Positions 1 through 11,324 of a stretch of 64,000 nt of DNA are shown piece after piece. A program made the translations under genes and the position numbers. Below the pieces are notes generated by a model, which was not told the origin of the DNA, searched no databases, and saw only the letters and a list, made by a program, of their open reading frames with translations. Position 1 is the first letter of the stretch, and each line of letters opens with the position of its first letter. Origin of the DNA: Auricularia sp. M13 (taxonomy: Eukaryota; Basidiomycota; Agaricomycetes; Auriculariales; Auriculariaceae); the NCBI GenBank assembly GCA_037042915.1, contig CM073198.1:868001-932000 (forward strand), read 5' to 3'.

Positions 1-53
1 TCCGCCACTGCGCTGGTCGTCGCGGGCGTCGTCTGCGCGGTCTGCAGAGGGCA
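1..53 (-). CDS. 5' end of an unknown gene running off the window
   Basis: A minus-strand frame opens with an ATG at 53 in a good eukaryotic context (CTCACCATGCC) and stays open to the window edge. It gives only about 17 residues, beginning MPSADRADDARDDQRSG, which are polar and charged. No domain can be recognised in so short a piece and the rest of the gene lies outside the window. It could equally be a chance frame in GC-rich DNA. Confidence 0.25.
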
Positions 54-223
54 TGGTGAGGGTAAGAGGACAAGAAGCAAATTGACAGGCCGAAGCTTTA
101 TGTCCAACCGCGAATTGAATTGCCATTCAGTCCGCGGCGCCCTCGGCCCGTTGTTTCGTCCTCCCCGCCCTTCGCCTCTCTCCCTCGGATGCTCCCTCGG
201 CTCGCGGCTTGAAGGGGGGGTTA

Positions 224-1080
224 TGTTGCGGTCATCACGGCCGTCGCAAGCTCTGTCCGCTTGCCCGCGGATTTTACGCCGCTTCGCCCAGCGTTCGGAT
301 GCTGTTGCATACAGTCGGCGCACTGTTTACCCTCGAACGGAGACTCGGCCAGGGTTATACGCCTCGGGCTGCTCAACTCGGGATATGATCGACGCGCCGC
401 TCTCTACCTGCCTAGGGGGTGAGACGACCTCGGCGCATACCCCAATTCGGCTCGGTGGAGGCTTCTTATCCTCGGACCAGGGTTCGGCAGCTCTCCCCTC
501 GCTGTATGCGTCGGGTATGGGTGTTGTGGTGCTCGGGATGGACTCTAGGACACCCTTCTGACCTCGGGCGAACTCGGTGGGCCACCCTGAACGACCTCGG
601 AGGGTCTGGAACGCCTCTATTGGACTCCTCGTTGGTGCGACACCCCTCGGAGGGATAGTAGGCCGGTTGTCATCACCTGGTACAAGCTCGGCTACATCCT
701 CGGACCCTCGGCCCGTGGCCTCAGCAGCTCGGCGCTCTCCCCGTGCACTCGGGAGGTGCCCTCCTTCCCGGTTCGTGCCCTTGGTGGGTGTGTATGTGGA
801 TAGCATACCTCGGCACCTTCGTCCTGTCTCGGACCAGGTTCGATTGGAGGTGTGGTAGGGTGTTGGCACCCTGGGAGATGATGGTGGATGGACCCTTTAG
901 CTCCGGGATCACCCTGGACCGGATCATCGGACCTTGGGGAAGGGTATATAGGTTGTAGGGTGTAGATGCGTGTACCCCAGGTTTGGTCTGGTCAATTGTA
1001 CCGCTTGTCCGTTCTTCCTCGTCCTTCTCTCCTCTCTTGGGCGTCGGTCTCGGCGAGTGACGAGCGCTCTGCCGTGACAC
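224..1080 (+). repeat. CTCGG-rich tract, possibly an LTR-type regulatory repeat
   Basis: Between about 340 and 850 the pentamer CTCGG occurs some seventeen times without a fixed period, far more than elsewhere in the window. The tract is followed by a TATA-like sequence (GGGTATATAGG near 945). A purine run (GAAGGGGGGG) lies just before a TGTTGCGG at 224, and a GTGACA ends the stretch near 1080. This resembles polypurine tract, LTR start, U3 repeats, TATA and LTR end. No matching 5-bp target duplication was found at these ends, so the LTR reading is only a suggestion. Confidence 0.3.
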
Positions 1081-1520
1081 TCGCGCTCCATGGCGACCTT
1101 CTTGGCAGGCTTCTTCAGCGAGGGAGAGACGGAGGGCGTCGCGTCTTCGGCCTCATCGCCGGGCGTAGCGTCGCCGGTGGCCTTCTTCGAACGGGTGCCC
1201 TTGGTCTTGGCAGCCTGGGCCGGGATGGTGATGGTCGGCAGCGACTGCGTGCGAGTCGCGGCAGCACGGCGGGGAGTCGTGCGAGTGGTCGCGGCTCCCA
1301 GGTCATCGTCGTGGTCCTGAGTCGTGGCAGGGCCAGTAGGCGCATGGTCAACCGCCGTAGGGGCAGAGCGGGTCGGCAAAGCGTCTGTCCGGAGCCGGTT
1401 TGTCAAGCCTCGTGCGCTATGAGTAAAGACGGGTGCAGTACCGTCATAATTGGCTCCGCTGCCATCGTGGATGGGAGCGAGGACAGTTGGTTGCTCCGAT
1501 GTGTTAGTGGTATCGGGCAT
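924..1520 (-). CDS. Hypothetical Lys/Ala/Thr-rich small protein
   Basis: A minus-strand frame of 198 codons starts with ATG at 1520, about 98 bp downstream of a TATA box. The first 150 residues are Thr/Pro/Ala-rich with acidic patches (DHDDDLG, GDEAED) and basic runs (TKGTRSKKA, KKPAKKVA). This is a histone-H1-like composition that may suit a nuclear or nucleic-acid-binding protein. The last 45 residues are Arg-rich and run into the CTCGG-rich tract, so the true end may differ or an intron may remove them. There is no membrane segment or signal peptide. I recognise no family. The TATA box and ATG are the main support. Confidence 0.4.
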   Translation of the reverse strand: MPDTTNTSEQPTVLAPIHDGSGANYDGTAPVFTHSARGLTNRLRTDALPTRSAPTAVDHAPTGPATTQDHDDDLGAATTRTTPRRAAATRTQSLPTITIPAQAAKTKGTRSKKATGDATPGDEAEDATPSVSPSLKKPAKKVAMERECHGRALVTRRDRRPREERRTRKNGQAVQLTRPNLGYTHLHPTTYIPFPKVR

Positions 1521-1617
1521 TTTAGAGAGTATGTGGGGAGCGGAGGGGTCGGTGGTTGGTCGACGGTATTAATGAGGCGAGAGTCGGGAAAAAAAGAGAT
1601 GAGTCATCAAACCGCAG

Positions 1618-1625
1618 ATTATATA
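1618..1625 (-). promoter_or_regulatory. TATA box of the 924-1520 gene
   Basis: The minus strand reads TATATAAT about 98 bp upstream of the ATG at 1520. The spacing matches the other TATA-driven genes in this window (79-97 bp). The rest of 1626-2339 contains no gene I can support, only overlapping short frames in GC-rich sequence. Confidence 0.45.
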
Positions 1626-2339
1626 CGCCAGCCGGAACAGGTGATTTACTTCCGCAGGTTTGTAGAAACTGTAAAACTGAGGTTGCTGTATAGTTCGGGT
1701 GCGGCCGAATCCACAAAGAGAATGCTTCCGAAAGTCCAGGTCTGGACCTTAGAAAATTTTGAGCCAGAGAGCGGTTCTAGCAGTGATAATATTATTTGGG
1801 AGTTGGCAGTGAGCAGTAAAATGGACTAAAAAATATGGTGGCAGAGGATATGGAGGATATTGGTAGGGGACAGGGGGCGAGGTGATGGAAGGCACAGGAG
1901 CACCCGGCGAGCGCAGGGAAATGTAGGCTCCTCGTGATGCCGCCCAGGGTTGTTTAAGCAGCGGTTTGTCTGTCAGTCTGTAGCGGGCCCTGCAAGTGAG
2001 TCTGTCAACTCTGCGCCGGTACGCTCAACGGCTGTGATGTATGACGCGGGGAGGACTGGGCCACAGGAAAGAGAGGACACAGTACCTCCCAATCGCGCGA
2101 ACCGACGGCAAAGGCAGAGTCTAGGACGGGATGGAGACGTGCGGGAGGGAGGGCGGGCGGGGTGGCGGGAGAGGCGGCGGCGCGTTACGCGTGGCAGGCA
2201 CAACTCCAAGCAGACCAACGCCAGGCAGCTCGTACTCAGCGCAAAGTCAACGGGCACGATGCCCCCGTATCCTGTGGACTCGACGGTGTGCCTATGTAGA
2301 CCGTAAAGGTTGTCGTCGTCGACTTCCGAATTAGGAAGG

Positions 2340-3660
2340 TAGTGGTCGGCATGTGACCACAGTTTTGCAGCTTGAACGGAGGACAGGAAGCGGATCTCGG
2401 GGATAAGCTGGCAATTAGATCCGGTGTTTCTGACTCAGCTTTCGGCCCTGGTCTTTCCTCCTCCTCGTCAGGCGAAACGTTGAGCACGCGCTACCCCGCG
2501 CCGCATGCGCATGCCTGATAACACTGATCTCTTGCTTGGGTTCCCTATATGTTGCTGGGTTGCAATTTGCGCGCGCGTCCTCCTGTACTCTCCTGTCTGG
2601 TCGACGAGAACAATCCGTGCTGACTCGACACTCGGCTGAACTTGAGCCAAATATCTTCAGCGTTTCGCACATTTCAGCAGTGTTGCCAAAGCTCTGTAGT
2701 GCTAATATTGTTCTCCTTGCGATGGCGTCGGTCGGACCTCGCGCATGTTCTGTCTGTGCGGAACTCCTGGAGGGTCTACGGTTCTTTCTCGCAGCGCAGC
2801 CTGTGCTATTCAACTGCTTTACGATACCGCTTGCGGATGCTCTTTCATGCCCACCATCGCTCGTGCTTTTGGTTCCCCGCATAATTGCGAGCACCGCGCT
2901 GAGCAGCTGTTTTCCGGTCCCTCGCCGCCGCTACAATTCTGACTGCAACCTGCGGCGGCAGCCCATTCCATCCGCGGCGCGTCGGCCGTACTCCCCAGTG
3001 AAAACGTCGACGCTTGCGTATGCCCGCGGCTTCGTGTCGGGGTTCGTCTGTGCGCCGCCGTTCCGCATTCTGGTCATTACACGCACAATACGCCGCCCGT
3101 AGTGACAGTCTGACTCAACCCGCCGCAGCCTCGGAAGCCAGTATCGGGGTCCCACTGCGCTCGAACAATCTCGAACTTTCCAGCTTCCCCGAGATGCTCT
3201 GTGCTCACAGCTCGAGAGTCTACCTATATCACCGTCTCGCCCAGGCCGCGCCCTTTCTGAGTTCTGGATCCGCCTAGATCTCCACAGTTCCCCATTCAGC
3301 TTCACGGGAGCAGGTGGCTCTGATGAACCGACCTGTGGCGTCCCTTCTTCTCTCTCCTCCCTTGAACCGACCTGTGGCGTCACTGCTTCACTGCGCTGGC
3401 TGTGCGGTTCGCTCCAACGCTTCTGCTGGTTCAATCGGGAGCGCTGAAACGCTGAAGCGCAGCGCGGGGAACGGATAATTCGTTTTGGTACACGTAACGG
3501 ACCCAGAATGACTTGGATTTGGAGTGCGCGTGCTGTCTGGGGACGTTGCGCCACGATCAATCTCCGTTTGCGCAGGATAGATTATCTCATGCTTTCACCT
3601 GGGCTGACATGATCCATCCGCGACGAGGAACTAGCTCATATTCAGTGAATCAGGATAGTC
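2340..3660 (+). repeat. Dispersed non-coding repeat, copy A
   Basis: About 1.3 kb that matches, end to end and inverted, the sequence at 34630-36385 (copy D). It matches 5185-6925 (copy B) and 30945-33185 (copy C) more distantly. Shared landmarks are CAGCTTGAACG near the start, GATAAGCTNGCAATTAGATC, a central GCTTGCGTATGCC..GCGGCTTCGTG block, and GGATCATGTCAGCCC read from the far end. No conserved reading frame survives between copies, so this looks like an old non-autonomous or decayed transposon or LTR family. Confidence 0.6.
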
Positions 3661-4536
3661 TCCTTTGCAGACTTTACGATGGAAGATAATCGTAGAATCA
3701 GGACAACCCCAGGACCGTTGATGACGGACACGCTTGCAGGCATGTTTGACGAACGCGGGCACTACGCTTGCAGGCATGTTGCGCCGCTCACGCGAGCTAT
3801 CTTTGCGGCCTCAGGGCTCAGCCTTGCGGTAGTGTTGTGTCCTAATCGACTTCTAGGCCGGATTCCTTTCGTCAGGTCAATGCACGCGTTGTTCAACACC
3901 GTCGCCGAAAATGTACCCCGTACCACAGTCGCTGCTTGACGCACGTCTCGCAGACTTTTGACCAGTCGGCGGCTCGTCCCATTGGCTGTTTCGCGTTGTC
4001 GTGCAGCTGCGCGCGCCGCCGCCCACGCGCAACAGCCTACTCGCGCATCACGATGCGCTCCACGACGCCCGTCTGTTACAATTCGGCTCTTCACTTTACT
4101 GCTCTCCCGTTGACTGCCCGTTGATCCTTCCTCGAACGCGCGGGCATCAGGAGTGGGTCTCTACTCGGGCGTGGCGTGCCCCGCGCGGAATGCCGCCGGC
4201 CTCTGAGCTGCGTCCTGATGCCTTTCCGACCGCTCGCCCAACGTCTCTGCGCGCTATCAGACACTAGCGAAACGCCGTTTTATTCGTTTTCCCTGACTTC
4301 GCGTCCCTCTTGGCGTCGCTGCTGCCGATCGCGACTCGTACACCTTTGTCGCGAGCGCGCCGTACTGGCTCCAATGTCGCGAACACTCGAGCTCTTGCGG
4401 TCTCCAGTTCATCTTCTATCGTCCTGCCCGCCGCCGCGGTACCCATTTATCCACGCTTGCCTTGCTGTAATCATTTCCCACCTTTCTCTTTCCACGATCG
4501 GCGCGCGCAAGTGCAAGTATCCGTCCTCGCGTCTCG
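3661..4536. other. Gene-free interval
   Basis: Only short overlapping frames are present, with no start context, conserved motif or plausible exon chain. I see no RNA gene and no clear repeat apart from the neighbouring elements. Confidence 0.4.
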
Positions 4537-4539
4537 TGT

Positions 4540-4860
4540 CACTGGGAGCAAGGACGAAGATCCCTTGAGTATCTCCTGAGTATCCTGCCATGACATTCAG
4601 ATGAATGGCACGAGTTTCCCAAGAGTATGATATTCTGAACCACTCTGGTGATACACTATACACAAGGTAATATATTGGATGAGTATCCCTTGAGGCACAA
4701 ATGTTCTCATGAGATACTCATTCAATATATTACCTTGTGCATAGAGTATCTCCAGAGTAGTTCAGGATATGATACTCTTAGGAAACTCGTGCAATTCATC
4801 TGAATGTCAAGTTGGGATACTCAATAGATACTCTATGGATTCTCTACTCTGCTCCCAGTG
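4540..4860. mobile_element. Foldback MITE with CACTG termini and 3-bp TSD
   Basis: The 321-bp element begins CACTGGGAGCA and ends with its exact complement TGCTCCCAGTG. It is flanked on both sides by TGT (4537-4539 and 4861-4863), a 3-bp target-site duplication. The arms are long. GAGTATC motifs and a GACATTCAGATGAAT block on the left recur inverted on the right, and the centre contains mirrored GGTAATATATT..AATATATTACC. CACTA/G-type ends with a 3-bp duplication are the hallmark of CACTA (EnSpm) transposons, so this is probably a non-coding derivative of one. It has no coding capacity. Confidence 0.82.
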
Positions 4861-4863
4861 TGT

Positions 4864-5184
4864 GCCGATTCACGCTCTGACACGCAGAGAACTCTTTTGT
4901 TGCTGTTTAGCGTGCAGTCTGCGCACGCCTCCCTTCGCCGCGACCCGGGGACCGCGACTCGGCTTATGGTACGAACCCCGTCTCCAATCCGCATGCTTTC
5001 GCTTTGCATTGGCCTATTCCTTTTGAATTGACCGACCCACCTGGCAACCGCCTCTTGGAGGAGGGCCTAAGTCCAGCCTTTGCAACAAATCGCAACATAA
5101 TGGTTTTCTCTGAGCGAACTCGCGTTAAGCGGCAAGGTATTCTGAGCATTCTTCATTAATATTCCAGTTTGCAATTCGGGGAGA
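4864..5184. other. Gene-free interval between MITE and repeat B
   Basis: About 320 bp with no supportable gene or repeat structure. Confidence 0.35.
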
Positions 5185-6925
5185 CGGATCTCGGCGACGT
5201 GTCGTCGGAGCCGGTGTTTGTGACTCGGCGTTCTCTCCTCTTTCTCCCTCATCGTCATCCCGCAAAGCTGCATCGCGCGCGCGATAACGCGCGCCATGTG
5301 TTTCAGACGGATAATTCTGCGCTCTGGCCACGTTTGCTGACTGCGCCTGCCTCTAACTGGCACTTGTGCAATCGTCGAGGATCTGAAGACTGGACGTTCG
5401 CCTGAGGCCAGATCTTACTCAGGGTTGCGCGCACATGCCACTTGTGCATTATGTGCTCTGTAAATTCTCCGCCATCGCTATCTGCGTCGACGTATTAGTC
5501 GGAGCTCGTGCATCCTCTGACTCGGCCGGAACTGCAGGACCGTCGACGATTCTATCTTGCCCCTGGTCTCGTGCTACCCGGTTACATTATTTCTATTCTT
5601 TTGTCCTAGAGTACGGTCGCGCCTGTGAATCTAGCCGCGCAATCACGAGCACTGTGCTCAGCTGTTGACTGAACGCGCGTCGCCGCCGCAGCAATTCCGA
5701 GTGAAAGCTGCGGCCGTTGCCCCTGCATTCCATCCGCGACATTTCGGCCGTACTCCCCAGTGACCACGTCGGCGCTTGCGTATGCCTGCGGCTTCGTGCC
5801 GCGCTTCGTCCCAGCGGACCATCTCCGCCCGCAGTCGTTCCACGCATTCAGTATTATCCTACGCATGCTCGGTAGTCCGTGGTATGACTCGACCCACCGC
5901 CCTTTCGGAACGCAGTATCGGGGTCCTCCTGCGCTCGAAGGGTCTCGAACTTTCCACCGTGCACGATCCCCGAGCTCCCCGCCACAACTACGAAGGACAC
6001 AACATCGTCTCGCCCAGACCATCCATTCTGGACTTTAGATCCGCCTAGATCCCGCCCCCATTCCCGATTCAGCGCACCCGCCCTTCAAGAGCTTCGCGGG
6101 AGCAGGTGGCTTTGATGAACCTTCCCTTGCTCCCGCTTCGGGCTGTGCTCTCCGTTCCCGCGTGGACTCGGATTCTCTCAGGAGCTACAAACACTGCCGA
6201 AACGCCCGCGCGCGCGAGCACGGATACACTTGGACCCTTCGAACACGTAATGCACTCCTGAATGACTCGGACGGCTCGTGCGATTCGGGCACGTCGCGCC
6301 GCACGGATGCGTCAGAGTCTTTTCTCTTTGGTATACGCTGACTTGATCCGCCCGCAAAGACTCGGATGAGCCTGTGGATCTGTCGGCGCTCCTACTGCAT
6401 AGTTCTTGGGGTACAAATGTGTGACTCGACGAGAATTCCGACACGTGTCCTACTCCGTGCGCTGCAGGACGTCAGATTCTCGTTTCGCGGCTCAGATCGA
6501 TACGCACGACTACGACCCTCGTCATCGCACGACCACGACCCTCGTCATCGCCGTTTCCTGTTCTAGTCCTAGTTCTCCCATTCTCGCGGCTCCTCGACTC
6601 TCCCGCTCCCGCGAAGGACTCCATAAGCGCGCACGATTAGACGCGCGCCGCGCGTATTCCTGTGCTTCATAGGACATCGCGACTCAAACGCTTTCCCGCG
6701 GCTCCCCTCAGCGTGAGGCTCGGAAACGCACAGCTTTGCGCGAGGCGCTGGAATCGAGCTGCAGCTCGTAGCTCGCCGGGGTCCCTGCGCGGGAATGCGC
6801 GCGTCCGACCAAGTGAATCTGAGCCATTGTGACTGTAACTTGTTGCATTTCGCCTGATTGTGCTGCATTCCCGTGAATCCTTCCTCCGCCTGGAGAGGAG
6901 GTTCAATCGCATGCCTATCTGCACG
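5185..6925 (+). repeat. Dispersed non-coding repeat, copy B
   Basis: About 1.7 kb that aligns, inverted, with 30945-33185 (copy C). Shared landmarks in order: GGAGCCGGTGTTTGTGACTC near 5210, the GCTTGCGTATGCCTGCGGC block near 5773, AATTCCGACACGTGTC near 6442, GCTCGCCGGGGTCC near 6772 and GGAGAGG near the end. B and C are closer to each other than to A and D. There is no conserved coding frame. It is a decayed transposon-type sequence. Confidence 0.6.
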
Positions 6926-8345
6926 GAAAACTCAAAGACCGGAGGGCTAGCGGACGAAATATGAAGTTCACTTGCATGGCACAACTTGTAGGAACTGACG
7001 TGCCGCTCCTGCTCTGGGTTCTTCACCCTCTAAAACAACGTTTCTGCGCCACGCTTCCCAGTCTTGTCTCTCGCCTGAGATCTGACTCTGACAAACAAGT
7101 CTGGACAGCGCGAGACGCCTGCAGAAGCATCGGAACCTCGGACCTGCGGCGCGTTGCACCCCGGTCCGCAGTATGCAAGATGCACCAAGTATAATATGCT
7201 TCGCCGTTACATAACTTAGGTACAAAAGGCGCGCGGCTCGCCGAGTCAAGTGCCTCTAACGTCTGAAGCTCCACGATGCTCCAGCGCGGGCTCGGGTGCC
7301 ACATTCCGCTGGTTTGGTCTCTAGCGCAAGCCTGGTCGTGGGGCCTCACCTAGTAGCACAAAGTCTTAAAGATACTTAGTGGTGTACATTTTGCATTGAT
7401 GATGTGCAGTACGCTGCAAATGGTAGGCTGCAGACTGCTTCCCATCGCCGCGAGCGGGGGGAATGCATTGCCAGAAGTGGATTGCCACCTATTCCGAACT
7501 GGCAGCGCGCACACGGAGGGCCACTGGCAGGTACATCCCGCGGCGCATGGAATCGTCTCAACGTGCGCGATTAAGTTACGCGTCATACGCGGAAATTGGA
7601 GCATCATACCATTTCGCCTCACTCGCGTTCGTTAGTTTCTACAGAGTTCATCACAGTAAATGTACCTTTTCCGTCGACGGCTCACGAAAGCGCATCTTCC
7701 GACATGCCGTCATCCGGATCGCTCACAATAAATGCAATGTAATGTAAAAATGCACCCACATATCAGCTATAGTGTTTAAGCGTTATTTCCTTGTCGCCGT
7801 CGAACAAAATTGTTGCCGTTGTGTTCGAGGCGCGGTTGATTGTATCTCCGATAGCTGCCGTGAGTCCGTCATTGCTCCGCTCTTCCCATCTGGGCATCCC
7901 GCACCGGGGCCGCCATCTGCCACATGTCTTGCTTCCTGGTAGACAACACGCACCCTGCTCTGCCTGAAATTGTCCCGTACAGCGCTCACGGCTGGGCGAT
8001 CTGCAAACCTCCGTACTGGCACGGGGGGCTGCAAATCCCCGCATGGAATTCAAACTGGTGATCACTGCCGCATTCGGTCGCTTCCGGCACAGTGAACCGG
8101 GGACATAAAGCGGACTTCCGCCATGCCATCTCCCACAGAGATTGACTGACTGACTGCTGCCCATCTGCCCTCTTTGGCTTTGACTTGCTCTGCCTCGCCG
8201 GGCGCCTCTGCCTCGAGGACACGCTGGACGGGCGGCCATCAGTTCCGGAGTGATGATCAGGCTGTTTGTATCATATCATATCGCGGCCGACCACATCAGC
8301 GGTTGCGGACGCTCTCTTCCTTCTTCTCTCGTGTGCACAGAGGGG
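6926..8345. other. Gene-free interval upstream of the DUF6533 gene
   Basis: Frames here are short and lack convincing starts or exon partners. A 158-codon minus-strand frame over 7763-8239 was considered and not accepted. The last 200 bp probably include the promoter of the gene starting at 8346, but no clear TATA box was seen. Confidence 0.4.
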
Positions 8346-10486
8346 ATGGCGGCGACGGCGGCCAGTACAGGCTACTTACAGCGTGCGCGCCCTCGCGCCT
8401 ACTCCGTACACTGTCTGACTACCGCCAACAGTCGCGTCCTTGAGCTGGTTCCTGTACGATTGGGTGATCAGGTTCGCAGAGGAGGTGCGCCCGTCCCGCT
8501 GCTTCCAGCTTCTTGCCCCCCTCTAATGCAACATGACGACAGCTCGACTTTCTTCGGGTGCGCTGCGCCCCGTCCGCGCTCCCGCCCGCTGCTGATGCTG
8601 GTGCAGACCCGCCCATGGTCCTTCGCGAGGTCTCTCTACATATTTGTACGTCGCGCGCCCACACACTCAGGCTCTTGAAGGTCTGACCGCCTCGCAGATC
8701 CGATATATAACGCTCGCGCTCCTCGTCGGCGAGACGGTGGTATCTGTAAGAGTAGAGGGCTTATCGCCAACAGTGAGTGCATCGCCTCGTGCGTTCCGCC
8801 ACCGGCGCCCGCTGCCCGCTGACCATCACGCCAGAGGTACGCCAGCGCCGCGTCGCTGCCACGTCCCCGCCCAGCCCGACCGCCGTGCTAATCCCACGCG
8901 CGCAGATGTACAACCTTTGTCTCCGTTCGCACGGCTGGAACCTTTGTCATCCTGATCGCCGTCTTCGGTGCGTCGCTCGCCTGCGTCCTCTTAGTCGCTG
9001 TTCATCGTTGACCGTGTGCGTGCAGTGGCGGTCCAATCTTGTATATCGAAGCTGTATAATGGTTCGGGCTCGGGCGCGCGCGCGCTGAGCAGGGCGACGG
9101 CGGCGCTGGGCGCCGTGTCGCTCGTCATCGCCGTCGTGCTCGTGCTCGAAGGCGTCTTTACTTCTCGGAACGATGGTGCGCTCCACTCCATCTTGATCCC
9201 TCGGGGAACCTTCTGATTCACTGCATATTTTTGGTAGTCGTCACGTCGCACGAAGGATCATGCTATACGTCCACCCAGCGCATTTCTGCTCTTTCTTGGA
9301 TAGCACGTGCGTACTACGCGCACCAAGTTACGAACGCTGTCCTTACTCTTTCGCGCAGCGTTCTGCTTTACGTTGTACATAACCGTGCTCGCCGCGCTCA
9401 AGTTCAAAACCGCGCCGCAGGCCGACTCGCACGCGCTCGCGCTCTTCGAATGCGAAAAGCTCGCGAAGCTCTTCGGCGTCACGTGTCTCCCATGTCTCGC
9501 CCTGTGCGTCTCCCAGTGGTCCTTCTTCGCCGCGGACGTGCGCTTGTTCTAATTCTGCGCCCCAGTCTGCCCATGTCCCTCATGACGCTGGTCTTGCTCC
9601 GCGCTGCTGCGCCGGCGAGTGCTGACGATGGTGGAATCAGGTTAGTCTATCTGGCGTGTGCGAAGGAACCGGATAAATGACTGACTAATGACGTGTGTGT
9701 ATTGCAGTATCGTAGAGGCAGCGGCTGCAATCTGTGGGACGCGTATCCTCGCGATGATGACCATAACCTCGAACTCAACGAGGAACGTGTCGGCGTCTGC
9801 GACACTCCTCGACCCGGCCCACCTGGAGCTGGGCGCAGTGCGCCATTTGCATATGCATCGAGCGTACGTACCACTGCAGCGCTTCTCGTCCAACTGCGTG
9901 CTGGATTTGCTGATGCGCGTGCAGTAAGGATTCGTACTGGAGCCAGCAGGACACGCTTGTCACCGCGCTCTCGCCGCGCAGCGCCGTCTTCCCGTCCGAC
10001 GAGCCCCAGTCAGAAGTGGACCTCGCCTCGCCAAAGAAGCGGCGCTTCTCGCGCCAAGCCACGCCGACGCCGCTGAGTCCGACGCCGCTGAGCGCGGACA
10101 CGGAGACGATGGAGCTCGACCTCGAGACAGAGCATGCGCGCAACCGCGCGCTGCTCGTCAGCGCGATCGTCACGCGCGCCGAGATGAGCTTCGACCGCGA
10201 GGACGACGAGGACGACGACTCGTCGTTCAATATCGTCGACGGCGACCAGATGAAGGGGCTCTCGCCCGATCATGATACGCCGCCGCGCCGCTTCAGCGTG
10301 AATTCGACTAGTGCGAGTTTGCGGGTGCCCAAGCGGAATTCGTCGAGGGCGTCGTTGGGCGCGCTCAGTCAGGATATACTGGCGGGCGAGGGAGGAGGGG
10401 CGGCGACGCCAAGACGGGCGTCGTCTAGGGCGTCGTTGCCGGTGTTGAGTCAGGACGTTGTAGATTCGCAGCCTGGTGCCGGATGA
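8346..10486 (+). CDS. DUF6533-type multi-helix membrane protein
   Basis: An intron-rich gene starting at ATG 8346. The early exons are 8346-8382, 8432-8484, 8543-8557 (15 bp), 8607-8645 and from 8697. Joined in phase they give ...FLYDWVIRFAEELDF, then RPWSFARSLYIFIRY, the signature of the fungal DUF6533 family (Y-D-x(4)-F/L-x-x-E-x(3)-W/F, then RPW..LY..RY). Later exons add helices AGTFVILIAVF, ALGAVSLVIAVVLVLEG, WIAPFCFTLYITVLAAL and a last helix near IVEAAAAICGTRIL. A soluble Ser/Asp-rich tail follows to the stop at 10486, with repeated RASS/RASL motifs. Two junctions (about 8730-8905 and 9470-9535) could not be settled. These proteins are usually predicted plasma-membrane receptors or sensors of unknown ligand. 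The 3' end of the gene was copied with the neighbouring cluster. Confidence 0.72.
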
Positions 10487-10639
10487 ACTTTCATTGCATT
10501 GCCGATGAGTCGTATCATTACATTACAGTTTAACAGAAGTAAAGTTGCTTGTATGGCAGTAAACTGCTGCTCCTCTGAGACACGTTGTGGTTCAGACTGA
10601 CCCGGACTTGAGCTTCCGCGCGATTGGGCTACGGATATT

Positions 10640-10772
10640 TCGGACATTGCAATACGGACTGGGACTGAGACTCTGCTGCAGCACGGTATAAAAGTCCTGT
10701 AGCGCGAGCACTGAGAAGCATCAGCTCAATCAACTCACTCAACCTCACACTCAACCTCATACTCACTCAAAG
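10640..10772 (+). promoter_or_regulatory. Core promoter and leader of paralog 1
   Basis: TATAAAAG lies at 10687-10694, 79 bp before the ATG. It is preceded by ATTGCAATAC and GACTGGGACTGAGACTC and followed by TCCTGTAG, AGCACTGAGAAGC and a CA/CT-rich leader with repeated CTCAAC units. The same blocks occur in the same order before paralog 3 (16045-16176). The leader pyrimidine and CA repeats resemble the 5' UTRs of highly transcribed fungal genes. Confidence 0.7.
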
Positions 10773-11324
10773 ATGTGCTCTGGCAGCCAAACCGAACTCT
10801 CCTTCGAGAACATCCCCTTCGTCTCCGAAGACGACCTCGAGCTCGTCTTCGAGATGTCAGGCTCGGGCTCCGACAGTGGCAGTTGCTCGCCGAATCTCAG
10901 CAGGCCTGAGCGAGTCGCACCGCAGGTGCAACCCATCCAGCCTATCAAACGCATTACGCGCGCTCGCGCACCACGACTCTTGCACGGCCGCTCGCCTCTC
11001 GGTCTCGCCACCCCAATCCACGCAGACGATCTCGCCGTCGTCGCCCGCCCCGCGCGCGTCCTCCAGCTCGTCTCAGACGAGCTGCACATCACGCAAACAG
11101 CGCGCGGCATGCCGTCGACTGCAGTGCTGAAGACGGAGCCGCCCGTCGAGCTCCCCAGCCCTACTATTGCGCGCGTCCGCTCCACGCGCCGCAAACGCGA
11201 GACTGAGACGCCGCTTGTTCGGTGCATCGTCAAGGCCTTGAAGAAGAAGTTTCACCGTCGTCGGGTGGTGGAGCTTGTCGGGCAGGGAATCGCACGGCGC
11301 TTTGATAGCCGCCGTTCCCAATGA
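10773..11324 (+). CDS. Cluster paralog 1, unknown family (183 aa)
   Basis: An intronless 183-residue protein, first of four relatives in 8 kb. The N-terminus is acidic with hydrophobic spots (FENIPFVSEDDLELVFE, residues 11-27), followed by a Ser/Gly-rich linker. A conserved centre (RAPRLLHGRSPLGL, about 65-78, then DDLAVVARPARVLQLV) leads to a Pro/Ser stretch with basic RSTRRKR (136-142). The C-terminus is KKKFHRRRVVELVGQGIARR. There is no signal peptide and no membrane helix. The basic patches could be nuclear localisation signals, and the acidic N-terminus could contact a partner. That is inference from composition. I recognise no family. It pairs with paralog 3, which is nearly identical over the second half. 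Confidence 0.78.
   Translation: MCSGSQTELSFENIPFVSEDDLELVFEMSGSGSDSGSCSPNLSRPERVAPQVQPIQPIKRITRARAPRLLHGRSPLGLATPIHADDLAVVARPARVLQLVSDELHITQTARGMPSTAVLKTEPPVELPSPTIARVRSTRRKRETETPLVRCIVKALKKKFHRRRVVELVGQGIARRFDSRRSQ

Noticed and set aside
7763-8239. 158-codon minus-strand frame
   Set aside because: No domain, no credible start context or exon partner, and it abuts the well-supported DUF6533 gene promoter on the other strand.
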